DNA of 64,000 bases from Flavobacteriales bacterium. GTDB taxonomy: Bacteria > Bacteroidota > Bacteroidia > Flavobacteriales_F > PHOS-HE28. This document shows, one piece after another, positions 27,501 through 34,704 of the stretch. Both the position numbers and the translations under genes were made by a program. Numbering within the stretch: the first letter of the stretch is position 1; each line of letters starts with the position of its first letter. The stretch lies in the NCBI GenBank assembly GCA_016712535.1, contig JADJQW010000004.1:62001-126000 (forward strand), read 5' to 3'. The notes under the pieces were generated by a model. The model was not told the DNA's origin, did no database searches, and was given only the letters and a program-made list of their open reading frames with translations.

Positions 27501-27959
27501 GGCGGTGAAGAAGCTCGAGAGCGCATATACCTCGCCCTCGACCGCGCTGAACCAGAAGCTGTCGCTCCAGGTGTAGGCCAGTGCGCCCACTGCCCCGCTG
27601 CCGAGTATGGCGTAGACGGCGCCCATGGTGAGCTCCCGGCCATCGCGCAAAGCCAGCTTGTGCGCCATGTGCGTGATGCTCCAGAACAGGAACAGGATGG
27701 TGAAGGCGCTGGCCAAGGCGCTCATGATGTTCATGGCCATCGGGACGTTCTCCGGGCCCACGAACGAGCTGGCCACACGGCCCAGGATCATGAACAACGG
27801 CGCCCCGGGCGGGTGGCCCACTTCCAGCTTATAGGCCGTGGCGATGAACTCGCCGCAGTCCCAAAAGCTCGCTGTGGGCTCGATGGTGGTGATGTAGGTC
27901 CACGCGGCGATCAGGAACACCACCCAGCCGGTGATGATATTGAGCTTCTTATAGTCCAT
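24600..27959 (-). CDS. DUF2723 / GT117 family membrane glycosyltransferase (TMEM260-like)
   Basis: This 1119-aa protein opens with a transmembrane helix and the family signature TASFWDCGEFIATAYKLEVG then HPPGAPLFMILGR, followed by about a dozen hydrophobic segments to around residue 700 and a soluble C-terminal region with helical repeats (DARTILDLSINKMPD). DUF2723 proteins are integral membrane glycosyltransferases (CAZy GT117) related to human TMEM260, an O-mannosyltransferase. In Bacteroidota the likely role is envelope protein or polymer glycosylation. A soluble loop contains NGDNDTFPLWYAQEVENIR, common in this family. It begins the operon that includes the NodB deacetylase. The substrate is unknown. 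Confidence 0.9.
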   Translation of the reverse strand: MDYKKLNIITGWVVFLIAAWTYITTIEPTASFWDCGEFIATAYKLEVGHPPGAPLFMILGRVASSFVGPENVPMAMNIMSALASAFTILFLFWSITHMAHKLALRDGRELTMGAVYAILGSGAVGALAYTWSDSFWFSAVEGEVYALSSFFTAIVFWAILKWESVADEAHNIRWLILIAYLMGLSIGVHLLNLLCIPAIAFVYYFKRYPVTPWGVVLTFVVSAVILGTIQAVIIPGLVKMAGWFELRFVNGMGLSFNSGVLVYALLLIGLVTWGLIWTQRRGQVLWNTVILGVAVILVGYSSYAMIVIRSVANPPIDENNPENVFNLLSYLNREQYGDRPLLIGQFWDSPYSSERKDGTPVHTATYVVEKNGKPVQKFYDRWSANHFVEQNPGHTIRHEYIVTDPRKGSEVVYEPQFTMMFPRMYSSSPSHISAYKSWSEFKGVPMRGTDRQGRPTRILKPTQGENLRYFFAYQLDWMYWRYFMWNFAGRQNDVQGHGSIMDGNWLTGIKTIDAQRLGNQDQLPSSLTLNKALNRYYLLPLILGLIGFVYQLLRHGRDWSVVMLLFFFTGAAIVIYLNQTPYQPRERDYAYVGSFYAFAIWIGLGVFALYDAARGFAMRDLGIVAASAVGLGALKYIVEGIAGDHHAVSYILFYMAVVGVGAVALFALLGRFLRSDAAHGLLAPIAGLAVPAIMVADGWDDHDRGNRYPARDLASNYLQSCAPNAILFTNGDNDTFPLWYAQEVENIRTDVRVVNLSLLNTDWYIDQMRRKAYDSDPVPFSIPPEKYRQGTRDAVYLVPREEKNGPAMDLRKAIAYAINDKTMQSAGGDRYAILPADAFTIPVDREQVLANQVVEPKDTARIVDAITWRINRSAVMKNHFMVLDLLANNDWTRPIYFAVTTGPDSYIGLQDHFQLEGLTYRVVPLVTPSDPRTGSAGVVATERMFRTVTENFRWGNMETEGEIYLDENILRMTTNLRLQLSALAEELIAEGRTEDARTILDLSINKMPDRNVPFDRVLLPTVEAYYAIGETAKGNAVAERLFTIMEENLTWFSSLEPRFYGPLSKEADITHAVMGRLAEVAAKQDSAYGGKLEARFQAADELFRMSKAQQQRKTSRMRF

Positions 27960-27984
27960 GAGCAGCGGTTCGTTCGCGAAGCGG

Positions 27985-27992
27985 CGAAAGTA
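27985..27992 (-). promoter_or_regulatory. -7 box TACTTTCG for the GT117 gene
   Basis: On the minus strand TACTTTCG fits TAnnTTCG and ends 25 nt before the GT117 ATG. No TTTG element is visible at the expected -33 distance. It faces away from the tRNA promoter. Confidence 0.5.
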
Positions 27993-28023
27993 CCATTCCG
28001 CATCCGCGTTGCAGGATGTCTGG

Positions 28024-28055
28024 TTTGGTGGAGTTCCCGCATCACCCTACTTTCG
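28024..28055 (+). promoter_or_regulatory. Promoter of tRNA-Gln: -33 TTTG and -7 TACTTTCG
   Basis: TTTG at 28024-28027 and TACTTTCG at 28048-28055 are separated by 20 nt, the spacing known for the primary sigma factor of Bacteroidetes (TTTG, 19-20 nt, TAnnTTTG). The tRNA begins 27 nt after the box. This is the only promoter in the window where both elements are clear. Confidence 0.7.
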
Positions 28056-28081
28056 CGCCGCCCTTGGAAAAAGGGCTGTAT

Positions 28082-28154
28082 TGGCCGATGGTGTAACTGG
28101 CAACACGTCTGATTTTGGTTCAGAAGAGTCCAGGTTCGAGCCCTGGTCGGCCAA
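28082..28154 (+). tRNA. tRNA-Gln (anticodon TTG)
   Basis: All four arms fold. The acceptor is TGGCCGA with TCGGCCA. The D stem is GTGT with ACAC. The anticodon stem is TCTGA with TCAGA around the loop TTTTGGT, placing TTG at positions 34-36. The T stem is CCAGG with CCTGG around TTCGAGC. The discriminator is A at 28154 and CCA is not encoded. The length is 73 nt. The anticodon reads CAA and, by wobble, CAG. Confidence 0.95.
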
Positions 28155-28156
28155 CA

Positions 28157-28185
28157 GGAAAGCCCCGCGAGCAGCGGGGCTTTCC
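28157..28185. terminator. Hairpin terminator after tRNA-Gln, shared with the opposing mtfA-like gene
   Basis: GGAAAGCCCCGC at 28157-28168 pairs perfectly over 12 bp with 28174-28185 around a 5-nt loop (GAGCA). It has no strong U-tract on either side, but it sits exactly between the convergent tRNA and the operon ending at 28209 and can act in both directions. Confidence 0.75.
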
Positions 28186-28208
28186 GTTGGCGGTCTCGCT
28201 GATGGGCA

Positions 28209-29009
28209 TCAACGGGCCGTGGAGGTCCCGTTAGGCGAAACGCCTTTCGCCGGATCCTGCTTCAGCAGCCCGGCCATGGTCGCGTAGAGCTCCGGCAGCG
28301 CCTGCCTGAATTCGGCCGGCTGCTCGAAGAAGTACTCCACGGCCACCGCGAAGAACTCCTCCTGATTGGTGCCTGCGTAGTCCCTGAAGAGGCTGCTGTT
28401 GCCGGCATGGATGCGGGCAGCCTCGGCCTTCGCCAACTCCCGCCAGCGGGCCATCAGCCTTTTGTCCAGCCTGATCAGGTCCTGGTTGCCCGTTCGGTCC
28501 TCGAACCAGAGCGCGTGCGCCATTTCATGCAGGCCGAGGTTCCGTCCGTCATCGGTGATATGGTTGTCCTCGCAGAAGCGCTTCCACGATATCACGATGG
28601 CGCGAAGGCCGGGATTCACTTCGCCGACATGGTCCGTTTGCCCGATGCGCGACCGGTATCGGTCGGGATAAACGATGATGCGCGTGAAATGCGCGAGCGT
28701 GGTGAGATGCAGGCCGAAGGTGAGCTGCACGAGTGAGGCGGCGAGGCTGTTCTGCACGGCAGGCGTTACCTCGATGCTGCGCCCGATGAACTCCTTGTCC
28801 TCAACCACAGCGCGCACGCGATCGCGGAATCGCCTTTGGTGGCGATGGTCCAATCGTCTGTAGAACAACAGTTCCTGCATCAGTTGCGCATGCAGTTGCT
28901 GATCTTTCTTGTACTGCGTCCAACGGGATACAATGGCGACCACCAGCCACGCGAGAAGGGCAAGGCCATGCGGGAGTAGAACGGATTTCAGGATGATGAG
29001 AGCGTGCAT
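28209..29009 (-). CDS. M90/MtfA-like zinc-dependent peptidase
   Basis: The 266-aa start at 29009 places an N-terminal hydrophobic helix (LLPHGLALLAWLVVAIVSRW) right after the ATG and leaves 5 nt after the guaD stop. The core carries the zincin motif HEMAH (in NLGLHEMAHALWFEDR) and the downstream glutamate region NQEEFFAVAVEYFFEQP, both characteristic of the MtfA (Mlc titration factor A) family. E. coli MtfA is a cytosolic aminopeptidase-like protein that binds the Mlc repressor; here the membrane helix suggests a tethered version, common in Bacteroidota. It is the third gene of the aspS-guaD operon. The substrate is unknown. Confidence 0.85.
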   Translation of the reverse strand: MHALIILKSVLLPHGLALLAWLVVAIVSRWTQYKKDQQLHAQLMQELLFYRRLDHRHQRRFRDRVRAVVEDKEFIGRSIEVTPAVQNSLAASLVQLTFGLHLTTLAHFTRIIVYPDRYRSRIGQTDHVGEVNPGLRAIVISWKRFCEDNHITDDGRNLGLHEMAHALWFEDRTGNQDLIRLDKRLMARWRELAKAEAARIHAGNSSLFRDYAGTNQEEFFAVAVEYFFEQPAEFRQALPELYATMAGLLKQDPAKGVSPNGTSTAR

Positions 29010-29014
29010 GCGGG

Positions 29015-29494
29015 TCAGTACACGGTCCTGTCCGGCTTCGACATCCACTCCTTGAACACCGCCAGAGCCTCGTGGCGGAGCACGTTCGCCTCAGTGGCGA
29101 TTCGGCGTTGTTCAGCAGGAAGCGGCAGCTCGTCGTAGATCAATTGGTCATCGAAGCCGGCCTGGGCGGCATCGGCGCGCGTGGCGGCGAACACGATGCG
29201 GTAGGGACGCGCCCAGTAGATGGCGCCTAGGCACATGGGGCAGGGCTCGCAGCTGGTGTAGAGCGTGCAGCCTTCGAGCTGGAAGGAGCCGATCGCTTGA
29301 CACGCTTCGCGGATCGCCACCACCTCGGCATGCGCCGTGGGGTCATTGCTGCTGGTGACCTTGTTATTGCCCCTGCCGATGATCTCACCGTCCTTCACGA
29401 CCACGCATCCGAAGGGGCCGCCCTCGTTGCGGTCCATGCCGGCACGTGCAAGGGCGATGGCTTCGCGGAGGAAGCGCTCGTCGTTGGGGTCCAT
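29015..29494 (-). CDS. guaD: Guanine deaminase-like nucleoside deaminase
   Basis: This 159-aa member of the cytidine/deoxycytidylate deaminase fold has zinc ligands and catalytic Glu in NDPTAHAEVVAIREA and SCEPCPMCLGAIYWARP. The flanking residues (GGPFGCVVVKDGEIIGRGNN, and DAAQAGFDDQLIYDE) match the Bacillus-type guanine deaminase GuaD rather than tRNA adenosine deaminase TadA. The length is right for GuaD (about 156 aa). It would convert guanine to xanthine in purine salvage. It starts 11 nt after aspS and precedes the mtfA-like gene by 5 nt. Confidence 0.8.
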   Translation of the reverse strand: MDPNDERFLREAIALARAGMDRNEGGPFGCVVVKDGEIIGRGNNKVTSSNDPTAHAEVVAIREACQAIGSFQLEGCTLYTSCEPCPMCLGAIYWARPYRIVFAATRADAAQAGFDDQLIYDELPLPAEQRRIATEANVLRHEALAVFKEWMSKPDRTVY

Positions 29495-29505
29495 GACAGC
29501 GAATG

Positions 29506-31252
29506 TCAGGACTTCACCTCAATCCCCAGCTCCTTCAATTGGATGTCATCGATCCGGCTCGGCGCATCGATCATCACATCGCGGCCAGCGTTGTTCTTGG
29601 GGAAGGCGATGAACTCGCGGATGTCGGTGCGGTGGCCGAAGAGCGCCACCCAGCGGTCGAAGCCGAAGGCGCAGCCGCCATGCGGTGGCGCGCCGTACTC
29701 GAAGGCATCCATGAGGAAGCCGAACTTGTAGCGGGCGTCCTCATCCGTGAACCCCAGCACCCGGAACATGCGCTCCTGCAATTCACGCTCGTGGATGCGG
29801 ATGCTGCCGCCGCCGATCTCGGTGCCGTTGATCACCAGGTCGTAGGCGTTCGCGTTCACGCTTCCGGGGTCGCTCTCCAGCTTGTGCGCGTCCTCCGGCT
29901 TGGGCGCTGTGAAGGGATGATGCTTCGCGTGCCAGCGGCCGCTCTCCTCGTCATGCTCCAGCAGCGGGAAATCAACGACCCAGAGCGGCTTGAAGACCTT
30001 CGGGTCCCGGAGCTTCAACAGATCGCCGAGGTGGAGGCGCAGTTCGTTCAATTGCTTCAGCGTCTTCTCCCGGCGGCCCGCCATGATGCAGAGCAGGTCG
30101 CCCTGCTTCATGGCGGAACGTTCGGCCCAGCCAGCGAGCTGGTCGGCCGTGAAGAATTTGTCCACGGTGCTCTTCAGGCCTTCGTCGGTCCACTTCATGA
30201 ACACGATGCCCGTGGCGCCGATCTGCGGGCGTTTCACGAATTCGATGAGCGCATCGGTCTGCTTGCGGCTCCATGCCAGCGCAGCCTTCGGCCTTGATGC
30301 CAACAACGAGTTCAGCATCGTCGAAGACTTTGAAGCCCTTCCCTTGGCCGAGGTCCCCGAGTTCGTGGAACTTCATCCCGAAGCGCAGATCGGGCTTGTC
30401 GCAGCCGTAGTCGCGCATGGCTTCGGCGTAGGTCATGCGCGGGAAAGGCTCATTGGACTCCAGGCCATGCACGGCCTTGAAGAGATGCTTGGCCAGGCCC
30501 TCGACAAGGCCCAGGACATTCTCCTGCTCCACGAAGGCCATCTCCAGGTCGATCTGCGTGAATTCCGGCTGCCGGTCCTGGCGCAGGTCCTCGTCGCGGA
30601 AGCACTTCACCAATTGGAAATAGCGGTCGAAGCCGGCCACCATCAGCAATTGCTTGAAGGTCTGCGGGCTCTGCGGCAGCGCGTAGAACTCCCCTTGGTT
30701 CATGCGGCTGGGCACCACGAAATCGCGCGCGCCCTCCGGGGTGCTCTTGATCAGCACGGGCGTCTCCACCTCGAGGAATTGTTGCGCGCTGAGGTAGTTG
30801 CGCACCTCGATGGCCATGCGGTGTCGCAGCTCGAAGTTGCGGCGGATGTTGGCGCGGCGCAGGTCCAGGTAGCGGTACTTCATGCGCAGCTCGTCGCCGC
30901 CGTCGGTCTCCTCCTCGATGGTGAAGGGCGGGGTCTTGGCGCTGTTGAGCACCTTCATCCCGGTGACGATCAGCTCGACCTCGCCGGTTGAGAGGTTGGT
31001 GTTCTTGCTCTCGCGTTCGCGCACCGTGCCGGTGGCTTGCACCACGAATTCCCGACCCAATTGTCGGGCCTGCTCGCACAGCCCCATATCGCGCTCCGCA
31101 TTGAAGCTGAGCTGCGTGATGCCGAAGCGGTCGCGCAGGTCCACGAAGGTCATGCCCCCGAGATCGCGGGCGCGCTGCACCCATCCGGCGAGGGTGACGG
31201 TCTTTCCGGAATCGGCGAGGCGGAGTTCGCCACAGGTGTGCGTACGGTACAT
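29506..31252 (-). CDS. aspS: Aspartate-tRNA ligase, reading frame broken by one extra base
   Basis: From ATG 31252 (MYRTHTCGELRLADSG) the frame encodes the OB-fold anticodon domain (VTLAGWVQRARDLGGMTFVD), class II motif 1 and motif 2 (YALPQSPQTFKQLLM; FRDEDLRQDRQPEFTQIDLE) and part of the insertion domain up to LVVGIKAEGCAG. The remainder (WSRKQTDALIEFVKRPQIGA to GGCAFGFDRWVALFG, motif 3) is in the next frame, ending at 29506. Removing one base near 30274 would give a continuous protein of 581 aa, normal for bacterial AspRS. Position 31252 is preferred over an upstream in-frame start because a TATTTTCG box lies 18 nt before it. The gene is essential, so a sequencing or assembly indel is the simplest explanation. 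Confidence 0.9.
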
Positions 31253-31270
31253 GGAAGGTGCAAAGGGCCG

Positions 31271-31278
31271 CGAAAATA
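31271..31278 (-). promoter_or_regulatory. -7 box TATTTTCG for the aspS-guaD-mtfA operon
   Basis: On the minus strand TATTTTCG matches TAnnTTCG exactly and ends 18 nt before the aspS ATG at 31252. It argues against the longer upstream start. Confidence 0.5.
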
Positions 31279-31367
31279 GTCCGTGCGTCATGGGGATCCC
31301 TGAACGACCCCGCCATGCGCGAGCGGAAGGAGCCGGCCCTGGTCTCATCTTCGTTGAAAATACCGCC

Positions 31368-32147
31368 ATGTGGAACCGGACTCTGCTCTTCGGCCTTTCG
31401 CTGCTCCTTGTGCCGTCACCTCTTGAGGCGTGCTCCTGCTTCGGTCCATCAACGTTCTGCGAGACCATGCAACCGTTTCCGGGCACGTTCCCACCAGATT
31501 GGGTAATTCCAGATCACGTGGTGCTGGGCGTGAAGCTGGCCACCGTGGAGTATGGCGTGGACCTGCAGGTGATCCAGGATTTCCGAGGCGGCCTGGCGGC
31601 CGACGAGATCATCCGGGTCTGGGGCGATTGCGGCTTCCTGTGCCGCACGTACAACGGCTGGGTGGAATACGGCGATACGGTGCTTTGGGGGATCAAGCCA
31701 TGCGATCTGGCGGGCAACATGTTCTGCGGCGCCAGCCAGTTCGAGGCCCCGGAACATTACCAGCTGCCCGTGTGCGGCATCTACTGGCTCGGCTACAGCA
31801 ATGGCGTGGTGAGCGGTCCGCTCTTCACCGAGGGCGCAACCGAGACCATCGCGCTGGAGGATTTCGAAGCGCTGGTGAATGGATGCCTTGCCACCTCGAT
31901 TGAAGCTCGATCACCCACGGAAGCCTCGGTCAGTTGCACGAGCGATGGCATCTTGATCCGAACGACGCATGAGTGGTCGGAAAACAAACAGGTCTGCATC
32001 ACCGATGCGACCGGCCGGCTGCTCCTCAACACAGGATTTCTCGGTGAGCTTGGGTCGATCCCGCTACCGGTGCATGCTGCCGGGATCCTGATGGTGACCG
32101 TGCTCGACGAGCAGCGCTCATTCACCGCTCGGGTGCTGGCGCACTAA
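31368..32147 (+). CDS. Secreted Cys-rich protein with a possible degenerate T9SS type A tail
   Basis: The 259-aa start at 31368 yields a signal peptide (LLFGLSLLLVPSPLEA) followed at once by CSCFGPSTFC, which could also be a lipoprotein cysteine although the lipobox LEAC is imperfect. The mature part has paired cysteines (WGDCGFLCRTYNGW, CDLAGNMFCGASQ, VCGIYW). CSCF at the mature N-terminus recalls metalloprotease-inhibitor/NTR-like extracellular proteins, but I cannot assign it. The last 60 residues (VCITDATGRLLLNTG, ending SFTARVLAH) resemble a type A sorting domain. A CATCTTCG element 14 nt before the ATG is one base from the local -7 box. It is convergent with ppk2, with 2 nt between the stop codons. 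Confidence 0.65.
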   Translation: MWNRTLLFGLSLLLVPSPLEACSCFGPSTFCETMQPFPGTFPPDWVIPDHVVLGVKLATVEYGVDLQVIQDFRGGLAADEIIRVWGDCGFLCRTYNGWVEYGDTVLWGIKPCDLAGNMFCGASQFEAPEHYQLPVCGIYWLGYSNGVVSGPLFTEGATETIALEDFEALVNGCLATSIEARSPTEASVSCTSDGILIRTTHEWSENKQVCITDATGRLLLNTGFLGELGSIPLPVHAAGILMVTVLDEQRSFTARVLAH

Positions 32148-32149
32148 GG

Positions 32150-33040
32150 TCAGCCCTTCTCAGCGGCGAGCGTGTTGCGCATGGCTTCCAATTCTGCCTG
32201 CGCCGCTTCATCGAGTGCAGGATGCTTCAGGTCAAGGGCTTCCATGCGCTCACGCACCAGCCGGCCCACGATGGCGCGCGTCTCCCACTGGTCATCAGCG
32301 GGCACGATGTACCAGGGCGCGTGCGATGCCGCAGTGGCGCGGATGGCCTGCTCGTAAGCGTGCATGTAAGCGTTCCAGTGCCCGCGCTCCTTCACATCAC
32401 CTGCATTGAACTTCCAGTTCTTAGCCGGGTCGTCGATGCGCTCGAGGAAGCGCTCCTTCTGCGCTGCGCGGCTCATGTGCAGGTAGAACTTCATGATCAC
32501 CGTTCCGCTCTCGGCCAACTGCTTCTCCCAGGCTCGGATGGCCGCGTAGCGCGATTCCCAGAAGGCGATGTCGATGTCCTTCACGGATGCGATGCCCGGG
32601 ATGTTCTGCGCCAGGATGAACTCCGGATGCACGCGCGTTACGAGCACCTCTTCGTAGTGGCTGCGGTTGTGGATGCCGATGTGGCCACGCTCGGGCACTG
32701 CCTGGGAATGGCGCCAGAGGAAATCGTGGCTTCGCTCTAACGAGCTCGGCGCTTTGAAGCTCCAGACGCGCACGCCCTGCGGGTTCACGCCGCTCATCAC
32801 GTGGCGGATGCAGCTGTCCTTGCCGGCCGCATCCATGGCTTGGAAGATGAGCAGGACGGCGTGCTTGCCAACTGCGTAGAGCACGTCCTGCTGCTCGGCG
32901 ATGCGCGCGCGGTCCTTCTCCAGCCGTTCTTTCAGCTCCTTCTTGTCGGCTTCCTTCGGGAGATCGCACAAGTGGCTCTTCAAGCTGAAGGAGCCGGGTT
33001 CGTTCACGGCGAAGCGGGGATCGTGCAGGAGGTCTTTCAT
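32150..33040 (-). CDS. ppk2: Polyphosphate kinase 2 family protein
   Basis: This 296-aa protein contains the PPK2 P-loop (LIFQAMDAAGKDSCIRHVMS), the substrate segment GVNPQGVRVWSFKAPS, the FLWR motif and the Walker B-like block GHIGIHNRSHYEEVLVTRVH. PPK2 enzymes transfer phosphate between polyphosphate and nucleotides; the GVNPQGV and SHYEEVL signatures resemble class III enzymes that phosphorylate AMP or ADP. The P-loop reads GKDS where many relatives have GKDG. The start at 33040 is supported by a TAGATTCG box only 6 nt upstream. The nucleotide preference cannot be settled from sequence alone. Confidence 0.87.
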   Translation of the reverse strand: MKDLLHDPRFAVNEPGSFSLKSHLCDLPKEADKKELKERLEKDRARIAEQQDVLYAVGKHAVLLIFQAMDAAGKDSCIRHVMSGVNPQGVRVWSFKAPSSLERSHDFLWRHSQAVPERGHIGIHNRSHYEEVLVTRVHPEFILAQNIPGIASVKDIDIAFWESRYAAIRAWEKQLAESGTVIMKFYLHMSRAAQKERFLERIDDPAKNWKFNAGDVKERGHWNAYMHAYEQAIRATAASHAPWYIVPADDQWETRAIVGRLVRERMEALDLKHPALDEAAQAELEAMRNTLAAEKG

Positions 33041-33046
33041 GGCGCC

Positions 33047-33054
33047 CGAATCTA
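33047..33054 (-). promoter_or_regulatory. -7 box TAGATTCG for ppk2
   Basis: This is an exact TAnnTTCG on the minus strand, with only 6 nt between the box and the ppk2 ATG. A transcript starting at the usual distance would have almost no leader. Confidence 0.5.
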
Positions 33055-33103
33055 GGCCGCAGCATGGTGGCGTTTCGCGATCTTCACCGCTCATAAAAGC
33101 ACT

Positions 33104-33502
33104 ATGCCCCCCATCGTCCATTCCCCATTCTCGCGCTTCGCGAAGCGGGTGTCGCTCATCACAGGCCGGCCCTTCACCTTCATACTCGCCCTCGTGCTCA
33201 TCATCTCATGGGCGGTAACCGGGCCGCTGTTCGGTTACAGCGACACCTGGCAATTGGTGATAAACACCGGCACCACCATACTCACCTTCCTCATGGTGTT
33301 CCTGATCCAGAACACCCAGAACCGCGATACGGAAGCGCTGCAGATCAAGCTCGACGAGCTCATCCGGGTACAGCATGAGGCGAACAACGCCCTGCTCGAC
33401 CTGGAGGAACTCGATGAGGAGGACCTTGAGCGCGTCAAGGCCATCTACCTCTCCCTCGCCCGGAAGGAGCGGGAGCAGCGGGATGCGCGCGCTGATCAGT
33501 GA
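33104..33502 (+). CDS. Low-affinity iron permease family small membrane protein
   Basis: This 132-aa protein has two hydrophobic segments (TFILALVLIISWAVTGPLFG and LVINTGTTILTFLMVFLIQN) separated by SDTWQ, then NTQNRDTEALQIKLDELIR and an acidic/basic helical tail. This is the pattern of the PF04120 iron permease/DUF family. In bacteria these short proteins are common and their transport role is unproven; the yeast Fet4 link is distant. It starts 63 nt from the divergent ppk2 gene. Its end overlaps the convergent cystathionine gene by 7 nt. Confidence 0.82.
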   Translation: MPPIVHSPFSRFAKRVSLITGRPFTFILALVLIISWAVTGPLFGYSDTWQLVINTGTTILTFLMVFLIQNTQNRDTEALQIKLDELIRVQHEANNALLDLEELDEEDLERVKAIYLSLARKEREQRDARADQ

Positions 33503-34635
33503 AGCGCCTGCTCGAGGTCGGCGATCAGGTCCTCTGCGTCCTCAAGGCCAACGCTTAACCGGATCAACGTGTCGGCCAGCCCATTCTTCAGGCGCTCCTC
33601 ACGCGGGATGCTCGCGTGCGTCATGCTCGCGGGGTGACCGCTGAGCGATTCCACGCCGCCGAGGCTCTCGGCCAGTGAGAAGAGCCTGGTGCTGCTGAGC
33701 ACGCGTGTGGCGTCAGCCATGTTGTCGCCCTTGAGCGTGAAGCTGATCATGCCGCCGAAGCCGCGCATCTGCTTCGCAGCGACCGCATGGTTCGCATGCG
33801 TCGGGAAACCGGGCCAGTACACCTTGTCCACCTTCGGATGCTTCGCTAGCCATTCCGCCACGGCCTTGCCGTTCTCACAATGACGCTGCATGCGCAGGTG
33901 CAGGGTCTTCAATCCGCGCAGCACGAGGAAGCAATCCTGCGGGCCGGGCGTGGCGCCGCTGCTGTTCTGGATGAATGCCAGTCTCTCGGCGAGCTGCGCA
34001 TCCTTCACTACCAGCGCGCCCATCACCACGTCGCTGTGGCCGCCGAGGTACTTCGTCACGCTGTGCATCACGATGTCGGCGCCGAGATCGATCGGCGTTT
34101 GCAGGTAGGGGCTTGCGAAGGTGTTGTCCATGCCCAGCAGGCAGCCGTGCTTCTTCGCGATGGCGCTCAGGCCGGCGATGTCGATGATGCGAAGCAGCGG
34201 GTTGGTCGGCGTTTCGGCCCAGATGAGCTTCGTGTTCGAGGACATCGCGTCTTCCACGTTCTTCAGGACGCCCATGTCCACGAACCTGAACTTCACGCCG
34301 AAGCCCTCGAAGATCTTCGTGAAGAGCCGGTAGGTGCCGCCGTAGAGGTCGTTGGTGCTCACCACCTCATCACCGGGCTTGAGTAATTTAATGATGGCGT
34401 CGATGCTGGCCATGCCGCTGCTGAAGCAGAGGCCGTGCGTGCCGTTCTCGAGCGCGGCCAGCGCGTTCTGCAGCGCGGTGCGCGTGGGGTTGTGCGTGCG
34501 GCTGTACTCGTAGCCCTTATGATCGCCCGGAGCGGCCTGCACGTAGGTGCTGGTCTGGTAGATGGGCGTCATGATGGCGCCCGTGGTGGGGTCGGGCTCC
34601 ACGCCGGCGTGGATGGCTTTGGTGCCGAATTTCAT
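33496..34635 (-). CDS. Cystathionine gamma-synthase / gamma- or beta-lyase (Cys/Met PLP enzyme)
   Basis: This 379-aa fold type I PLP enzyme carries the classic motifs TKAIHAGVEPDPTTGA, SRTHNPTR, FSSGMASIDA, YGGTYRLF, ETPTNPLL, DNTFASPYLQ, and the Schiff-base lysine at about residue 195 in HSVTKYLGGHSDVVMG. The ending ESLGGVESLSGHPASMTHAS with an RLSVGLEDAEDL tail fits the metB/metC/CGL group. Sequence motifs do not separate synthase from lyase, so no symbol is given. It would act in transsulfuration or methionine biosynthesis. It is transcribed away from dusB out of a shared palindromic promoter region. Confidence 0.9.
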   Translation of the reverse strand: MKFGTKAIHAGVEPDPTTGAIMTPIYQTSTYVQAAPGDHKGYEYSRTHNPTRTALQNALAALENGTHGLCFSSGMASIDAIIKLLKPGDEVVSTNDLYGGTYRLFTKIFEGFGVKFRFVDMGVLKNVEDAMSSNTKLIWAETPTNPLLRIIDIAGLSAIAKKHGCLLGMDNTFASPYLQTPIDLGADIVMHSVTKYLGGHSDVVMGALVVKDAQLAERLAFIQNSSGATPGPQDCFLVLRGLKTLHLRMQRHCENGKAVAEWLAKHPKVDKVYWPGFPTHANHAVAAKQMRGFGGMISFTLKGDNMADATRVLSSTRLFSLAESLGGVESLSGHPASMTHASIPREERLKNGLADTLIRLSVGLEDAEDLIADLEQALH

Positions 34636-34650
34636 GGTGAGTGATGAGGG

Positions 34651-34694
34651 CCGCGAAGGTAGGGGCGTCGAATTCGACGCCCCTACCTTCGCGG
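34651..34694. promoter_or_regulatory. 44-bp perfect palindrome carrying two divergent -7 boxes
   Basis: The 22-nt arms meet at GAATTC (34670-34675) with no mismatch. Each arm contains TACCTTCG, at 34684-34691 on the plus strand (13 nt before the dusB ATG) and at 34654-34661 on the minus strand (18 nt before the cystathionine gene ATG). Only 22 nt separate the boxes, so the -33 zone of each promoter lies over the other's -7 box. Two polymerases could not bind at once. Confidence 0.75.
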
Positions 34695-34704
34695 ATCTTC
34701 ATCC

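Noticed and set aside
25218..28112. Open frame of 964 codons antisense to the GT117 gene
   Set aside because: It mirrors the GC-rich third positions of the real gene, has His/Ala/Arg-rich low-complexity sequence, no domain or signal, and runs through the promoter and tRNA start region.
30265..30285. Programmed ribosomal frameshifting in aspS
   Set aside because: No slippery heptamer or obvious downstream structure is present, and aspS is not known to use recoding; an indel error is simpler.
31253..31486. Longer aspS start adding about 78 residues
   Set aside because: It would run over the TATTTTCG box and the opposite gene's promoter, and the added residues do not resemble AspRS.
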